From assembly GCA_965371945.1 (NCBI GenBank), contig CBDVAK010000162.1, positions 1-7,537 of the forward strand: 7,537 bases of DNA, read 5' to 3'. The DNA comes from CBDVAK01 sp965371945 (lineage in GTDB: Bacteria; Pseudomonadota; Gammaproteobacteria; Competibacterales; JAHEDQ01). The notes under the pieces are model-generated. The model did not search any database. It was not told where the DNA came from and saw only the letters and a list, made by a program, of their open reading frames with translations. Shown here piece by piece: positions 5,098 to 7,537 of this stretch (positions are counted from its first letter, which is position 1; every line of letters begins with the position of its first letter). The position numbers were made by a program, and so were the translations under genes.

Positions 5098-7537
5098 ATG
5101 AGTGATTTTCCCCGGCACTGCCGGGCCGTGATCATCGGCGGCGGTATCGTTGGCTGTTCCACCGCCTATCATCTGGCGTTGCTGGGTTGGGAGACGGTGT
5201 TGCTGGAACGCTCCCGCCTCACTTCCGGCTCGACTTTTCACGCTGCCGGACTGGTCGGTCAGCTACGCAGCAACGCCAACATCACCCAGCTACTGGCCTA
5301 TTCAGTCGACTTGTATCGGCGCCTTGAAGCCGAAACCGGTCTGGCCACCGGCTGGAAAATGAATGGCGGGTTGCGCCTGGCCTGTAACGAACAGCGGTGG
5401 ACCGAGGTGCGACGCCAGGCCACCATGGCGCGTTCATTCGGCCTGGAAATGCAGTTGCTGACACCGCGTGAGGCTACGGAGCTGTGGCCGATCATGGACC
5501 CGGCAGATCTGGTGGGGGCGGCTTTTCTGCCTACCGACGGTCAGGCCAATCCATCTGATATCACCCAATCGCTGGCCCGCGGAGCGCGCCAGGCCGGGGC
5601 GCTGTTGTTCGAGGACACCGAGGTGACCGGGATCGATACCACGGGCGGCAAAGTCAGCGCGGTGCAGACCAGCCGTGGACAGATCGCCTGTGAGGTGGTG
5701 GTCAACTGTGCCGGTCAGTGGGCGCGGCAACTCGGGGCGATGGCGGGTGTCAACGTGCCGTTGGTGTCGGTGCAGCACCAGTACATGGTGACTGAGGCGG
5801 TCCCCGGGGTCGTCGCGGGTCTGCCAACCCTGCGCGACCCCGATCGTTTGATCTATTTCAAGGAGGACGTCGGGGGGTTGGTGATGGGCGGCTATGAACC
5901 CAATCCCAAGCCGTGGGCCGTCGACGGCATCCCGGATGGTTTCAGCTTTTCGCTGCTGGAATCGGACTGGGATCATTTTGAACCCTTGATGGAGCAGGCG
6001 CTGGAACGTGTTCCGGCACTTGCCGATGTCGGTATCAAGGAACTGGTCAACGGACCGGAGAGTTTTACGCCGGACGGCAATTTCATACTCGGTGAAGCTC
6101 CGGAGCTTGGCAATTTCTACATCGGTGCCGGTTTCAACGCCTTTGGCATTGCTGCCGGTGGCGGGGCCGGCATGGCACTGGCGGAATGGATCGCGAAAGG
6201 CGCCCCTCCGTTCGATCTGTGGCCGGTCGATATCCGCCGTTTCGGCAGTCCCCATCGCGATGTGAACTGGGTTCGGACACGCACGCTCGAAGCCTATACC
6301 CATCACTACACCATGGCCTGGCCGCATGAGGAAATGGTGAGTGGACGGCCCTGCAGACGCTCGCCGCTCTATACGCATTTACAGGCCAGGCGTGCCTGCT
6401 TTGGTGAGAAACTGGGTTGGGAGCGTCCCAACTGGTTTGCGCGGGAAGGTGAGGAACCACGAGACATATACAGCTTCGGACGCCAGAACTGGTTCGAGGC
6501 GGTCGGTGAGGAACACCGTGCGGCCCGGCAACAGGTCGCGGTGTTCGATCAATCCTCGTTCTCCAAATACCTGTTGGTCGGTCGCCACGCGGGCTCGGTG
6601 CTCGAGCGGATCTGCGCCAACGAGGTGGTCGGACCGGTAGGCAGTCTGACCTACACGCAGATGTTGAACCCGCAAGGCGGTATCGAATGTGACCTCACCG
6701 TGGCGCGGGTGGCGCGGGACCGCTACTACCTGGTCACCGGTACTGGTTTTGCCACCCACGATGCGGACTGGATACGTCGCAACACCGATGATGGCCAGGA
6801 TGCCCAGCTGGTGGATGTCACATCCTCGTATGCAGTGCTTTCGGTGATGGGGCCCGAGGCACGCAAAGTTCTGCAGGCGTTGTCGAGTGACGACCTGTCC
6901 AACCCGGCGTTTCCCTTCGGAACCCAGCGCGAGATTGGTGTGGCGGGGGCCCCGGTGCGGGCGCTGAGGGTGACTTATGTGGGCGAGCTTGGCTGGGAGC
7001 TGCATATCCCTGTGGAGTATGCGGTGAACGTCTATCAGGCGCTGATGGAAGCCGGCCAGGCGTCGGCAATTCGTGACGCGGGCTACCGGGCGATCGAAAG
7101 CCTGCGTTTGGAGAAAGGTTATCGCGCCTGGGGGGCCGATATCGGACCGGATCACACCCCGTTCGAAGCGGGGTTGGGATGGGCGGTCAAACTGGCTGGT
7201 GGGCGATCGTTCATCGGTCGTGAAGCAATGGAGCATCAGCGTGGCGCCGTGCTGAACAAGCGTCTGGCCTGTTTCACGGTGGATGATCCCGAGGTGGTGC
7301 TGCTGGGCCGGGAGACCCTCTACCGCGATGGCGAGCGGGTCGGCTGGCTGACCTCGGGGGGATACGGCTACACGGTGGGCAAGAGTATCGGCTACGGCTA
7401 TGTCCGTCATGAAGCGGGCGTCGACCGCGAGTATCTGTGTTCTGGTCACTACCAGCTCGAAGTGGCCACTGAAACAGTACCCTGCACCCTGCAGATGGAG
7501 CCGCTCTACGACCCGAAGATGCAGCGTATCAAAGTAT
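5098..7537 (+). CDS. FAD- and folate-dependent dimethylglycine/sarcosine dehydrogenase family protein (3' end cut by window)
   Basis: The frame is open for 813 codons to the window edge; family members are about 800-850 residues and the final LYDPKMQRIKV resembles their C-termini, so only a few residues are probably missing. Such enzymes oxidise an N-methyl group on FAD and pass the one-carbon unit to tetrahydrofolate, as in dimethylglycine to sarcosine to glycine. Domain order: FAD-binding DAO domain (1-365) with GGGIVG (14-19) and Glu37; a linker domain (about 370-450); folate-binding GcvT domain (about 465-700); GcvT C-terminal barrel (about 720-810). His48 in GSTFHAAGL matches the covalent flavin-linking histidine of dimethylglycine dehydrogenase (usually preceded by Trp, here Phe47). 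His227 in VQHQYM and Tyr266 in GGYEP are likely active-site positions. Asp532 in GGIECDLTV matches the folate-site catalytic aspartate. Dimethylglycine, sarcosine or another N-methyl amine could be the substrate. The ATG at 5098 lies 9 bases after the kinase stop and lacks a strong ribosome-binding site, suggesting coupled translation. Confidence 0.87.
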   Translation, partial: MSDFPRHCRAVIIGGGIVGCSTAYHLALLGWETVLLERSRLTSGSTFHAAGLVGQLRSNANITQLLAYSVDLYRRLEAETGLATGWKMNGGLRLACNEQRWTEVRRQATMARSFGLEMQLLTPREATELWPIMDPADLVGAAFLPTDGQANPSDITQSLARGARQAGALLFEDTEVTGIDTTGGKVSAVQTSRGQIACEVVVNCAGQWARQLGAMAGVNVPLVSVQHQYMVTEAVPGVVAGLPTLRDPDRLIYFKEDVGGLVMGGYEPNPKPWAVDGIPDGFSFSLLESDWDHFEPLMEQALERVPALADVGIKELVNGPESFTPDGNFILGEAPELGNFYIGAGFNAFGIAAGGGAGMALAEWIAKGAPPFDLWPVDIRRFGSPHRDVNWVRTRTLEAYTHHYTMAWPHEEMVSGRPCRRSPLYTHLQARRACFGEKLGWERPNWFAREGEEPRDIYSFGRQNWFEAVGEEHRAARQQVAVFDQSSFSKYLLVGRHAGSVLERICANEVVGPVGSLTYTQMLNPQGGIECDLTVARVARDRYYLVTGTGFATHDADWIRRNTDDGQDAQLVDVTSSYAVLSVMGPEARKVLQALSSDDLSNPAFPFGTQREIGVAGAPVRALRVTYVGELGWELHIPVEYAVNVYQALMEAGQASAIRDAGYRAIESLRLEKGYRAWGADIGPDHTPFEAGLGWAVKLAGGRSFIGREAMEHQRGAVLNKRLACFTVDDPEVVLLGRETLYRDGERVGWLTSGGYGYTVGKSIGYGYVRHEAGVDREYLCSGHYQLEVATETVPCTLQMEPLYDPKMQRIKV

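Noticed and set aside
5434..7449. Two adjoining minus-strand open frames (5434-6378 and 6379-7449) opposite the dehydrogenase
   Set aside because: The plus-strand frame is open for 813 codons with complete domain order and catalytic motifs; the antisense frames show no domain or start signal.

Overview
The window is a piece of GC-rich bacterial chromosome with five tightly packed genes, all on the + strand, and no sign of phage, transposon, RNA-gene or CRISPR sequence. The gene families and high-GC codon use suggest a proteobacterium (alpha or gamma); the sequence alone does not fix it further.

Layout: 1-161 is a leader with a possible promoter (TTGACA at 55-60) and a strong GGAGG ribosome-binding site. 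Next come three genes of a compatible-solute/quaternary-amine ABC importer: a secreted OpuAC/ProX-type binding protein (162-1115), a ProV-type ATPase with a short CBS-like tail (1137-2174), and a permease in which two complete ProW-type domains are fused in one 681-residue chain (2171-4216). A choline/ethanolamine-kinase-like phosphotransferase (4213-5088) follows. Last is a large flavin- and folate-dependent demethylating dehydrogenase of the dimethylglycine/sarcosine dehydrogenase family (5098 to the window edge), complete except for a few C-terminal residues.

The genes are separated by 21 and 9 bases or overlap by 4 (GTGA, ATGA). This indicates one operon with translational coupling, probably continuing past the right edge. 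The simplest reading is a catabolic module. The binding protein captures a methylated amine (glycine betaine, dimethylglycine, sarcosine, TMAO or similar) in the periplasm, the ATPase and fused permease import it, and the flavoprotein oxidises N-methyl groups and passes the one-carbon unit to tetrahydrofolate. The kinase-like protein does not fit the textbook betaine-to-glycine route and is the most interesting unknown here. No wholly new system is evident; the unusual points are the kinase's position, the fused permease and the unresolved substrate.
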